A DNA stretch of 23,981 nt from CAYZJD01 sp964478455. Its GTDB lineage: Bacteria; Acidobacteriota; Terriglobia; Bryobacterales; Bryobacteraceae. The DNA lies in contig CAYZJD010000017.1 of assembly GCA_964478455.1 (NCBI GenBank), forward strand, positions 1 to 23,981, in the 5' to 3' direction. This document shows, in pieces, positions 22,636-23,981 of the stretch. Position numbers and translations under genes: made by a program. Position 1 is the stretch's first letter. Every line of letters begins with the position of its first letter. Under the pieces are notes generated by a model. The model had not been told where the DNA came from and did not search any database. It worked only from the letters and a program-made list of their open reading frames with translations.

Positions 22636-23889
22636 CTACACCGACAAGCTCGAGATGGGCACCGGAGAGCGGCGGCCTTCGACGACGACGATTCCGGAAT
22701 CGGTGACGTGGTAAAGCCGCCGGTCGCTGGCGGCGTCAAAGCCGATGGCGGTGTTCGGCGGAACGTGGACGTTCTTTCCGATAATCGCCCGCTGGATCCG
22801 GCAGCGCCGCCCGATGTCTGCGTTGTCGAACAAGACCGCGTCTTCGACAGTGGCGCTCGCGTGCACGCGCACGTTGCGATGCAAGACGCAGCGGCGCACG
22901 AACCCTCCGGAGAGGATGCAGCCGGCGCTGACGATTGAGTCGATAGCCTCTCCGCGGCGGCCGTCCTCGTCGAAGGTGAACTTGGCCGGCGGGTCCGGGT
23001 AACCCGCGGTTCGCAGCGGCCACTGGGGGTTGTACAGGTTCAGCGCCGGCGCAATGGCGCGCAGGTCCATGGCCGCTTCGTAGTAAGCATCGATGGTCCC
23101 GACGTCGCGCCAGTAGGGCTGCACTTCCGGCGGGTCGCCGGGAATACGGTTCGTCTGAAAATCGTAGGCGAACATCGGGGCGCGGCTCACTAGCGAGGGA
23201 AGAATGTCGCGGCCGAAGTCGTGAGTGCTCTCCTCATTGCCGGCGTCCTTCTCGAGTTCCTCGACCAGGCGCGAAGCGCTGAAGATGTAGTTGCCCATCG
23301 AGGCGTAGACGTGGTCCGGGTCGCCGGGAATCGTGGGAGCGTCAGCTTTCTTCTCGTGGAACCCTTCGATGCCGCCATCGGCGGCCGTCTCGATGACTCC
23401 GAATTCAGCCGCGAAGCGGCGCTCGACGGGGATAGCGGCCACGGTGACGTCGGCTCGCTTCTCCTCGTGGTACTCGATCATCGACCGGATGTTCATGCGG
23501 TAAATGTGGTCGGCGCCGAAGATGATGACCAGGTCGGGCTCGGCCTGTTCGATCAAGTTAAGGTTCTGGTGAATGGCGTCGGCGGTGCCCCGATACCAGG
23601 TCTCCCCGGGCGTGCGCATTTGCGCCGGCACGGGAATGATGAAGTGGTTGGTCAGCAGGCCGCTGAACTGCCAGCCGTCGCGGAGATGCTGCAACAATGA
23701 CTGGCTCTTGAACTGGATGAGGACGTAGATCGAATAAACGCCGGAGTTGATGAGGTTGCTGAGGACGAAGTCAATGATCCGGTACTTGCCTCCGAAAGGA
23801 ACGGCGGGCTTGGCGCGCTCCTTCGTCAGCGGATAAAGGCGGGTCCCCTTGCCACCCGCGAGCACAAAAGCGAGAATTCGGCGTTCCAT
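22636..23889 (-). CDS. glgC: Glucose-1-phosphate adenylyltransferase (ADP-glucose pyrophosphorylase)
   Basis: The 417-residue protein begins at ATG 23889, with a weak GGGAAG upstream. The N-terminal nucleotidyltransferase domain shows AFVLAGGKGTRLYPLTKERAKPAVPFGGKYRIIDFVLSN style motifs, starting LAGGKGTRL at about residue 10, then WYRGTADAIHQN, IFGADHIYRMN, HEKKADAP (the sugar-phosphate-binding Lys region) and YWRDVGTIDAYYEA. The C-terminal left-handed beta-helix (SAGCILSGGFVRRCVLHRNVRV...) is complete. It makes ADP-glucose from ATP and glucose-1-phosphate, the committed step of bacterial glycogen synthesis, and is normally controlled by glycolytic intermediates. It converges on the symporter fragment; no other glg gene is in the window. 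Confidence 0.95.
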   Translation of the reverse strand: MERRILAFVLAGGKGTRLYPLTKERAKPAVPFGGKYRIIDFVLSNLINSGVYSIYVLIQFKSQSLLQHLRDGWQFSGLLTNHFIIPVPAQMRTPGETWYRGTADAIHQNLNLIEQAEPDLVIIFGADHIYRMNIRSMIEYHEEKRADVTVAAIPVERRFAAEFGVIETAADGGIEGFHEKKADAPTIPGDPDHVYASMGNYIFSASRLVEELEKDAGNEESTHDFGRDILPSLVSRAPMFAYDFQTNRIPGDPPEVQPYWRDVGTIDAYYEAAMDLRAIAPALNLYNPQWPLRTAGYPDPPAKFTFDEDGRRGEAIDSIVSAGCILSGGFVRRCVLHRNVRVHASATVEDAVLFDNADIGRRCRIQRAIIGKNVHVPPNTAIGFDAASDRRLYHVTDSGIVVVEGRRSPVPISSLSV

Positions 23890-23946
23890 CGTTGTAGCTT
23901 CCCGGCCCTGTAGTGGAACCGCTCATCTGCCTCCATTCTGTCAGTC

Positions 23947-23981
23947 ATGGCCGGCGGAAGCAAGAAGAAACATGTAGCGCC
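23947..23981 (+). CDS. Possible start of a divergent gene, cut by the right edge
   Basis: ATG at 23947 opens a frame that stays open to the edge (MAGGSKKKHVA, 11 codons). The Lys-rich start is reminiscent of cytoplasmic protein N-termini, but 11 codons and no clear ribosome-binding site make this weak. The space 23890-23946 would then be a divergent promoter region with glgC. Confidence 0.2.
   Translation, partial: MAGGSKKKHVA

Noticed and set aside
1..23981. CRISPR array, tRNA or rRNA genes
   Set aside because: I saw no regularly spaced repeats, cloverleaf-like intergenic segments or rRNA-like sequence; intergenic regions are all under about 260 bases.

Overview
The window looks like a high-GC bacterial scaffold from an environmental assembly, with two 100-base runs of N (5832-5931 and 8368-8467). 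The gene content suggests a soil heterotroph, plausibly Acidobacteriota of the Bryobacterales/Solibacter type: secreted amidohydrolase, GH105 and GH20 glycosidases, RraA-like protein, exported PIG-L deacetylase with a NEW3-like segment, paired ABC-2 exporters and KorDABC. This placement is inferred from gene content only; there is no rRNA or marker gene here.

Left third (1-8337, all minus strand): reading in the direction of transcription, an NAD-dependent aldehyde dehydrogenase, an RraA-family protein, then (across gap 1) a GH20 beta-hexosaminidase-like enzyme, a 3-hydroxyacyl-CoA-dehydrogenase-family protein, an EamA transporter, an exported amidohydrolase and a GH105 unsaturated-uronyl hydrolase that runs off the left edge. 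From GH20 to the amidohydrolase the genes overlap or nearly touch, so this is probably one operon for uptake and breakdown of an amino-sugar/uronate-containing glycan.

Centre (8468-12684): citrate synthase (plus strand) converges on a korD-korA-korB-korC operon (minus strand) for a ferredoxin-linked 2-oxoacid oxidoreductase, most likely 2-oxoglutarate. Together they form part of a TCA cycle that uses ferredoxin at the 2-oxoglutarate step.

Right-centre (12815-21426, plus strand): a two-ATPase, two-permease ABC-2 exporter operon; a 161-bp element with 33-nt terminal inverted repeats (MITE/REPIN-like) fitted exactly between a stop codon and the next ribosome-binding site; then bacterioferritin, an exported PIG-L deacetylase, a 51-aa single-pass membrane protein and a sodium:solute symporter, all overlapping one another.

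Right end (21427-23981): a HEPN/MNT toxin-antitoxin pair on the minus strand sits between the complete symporter gene and a second, broken copy of the symporter 3' end. The two copies share a perfect 117-nt stretch, so the toxin-antitoxin cassette is flanked by direct repeats. glgC (ADP-glucose pyrophosphorylase, minus strand) follows, and a possible divergent gene begins at the right edge.
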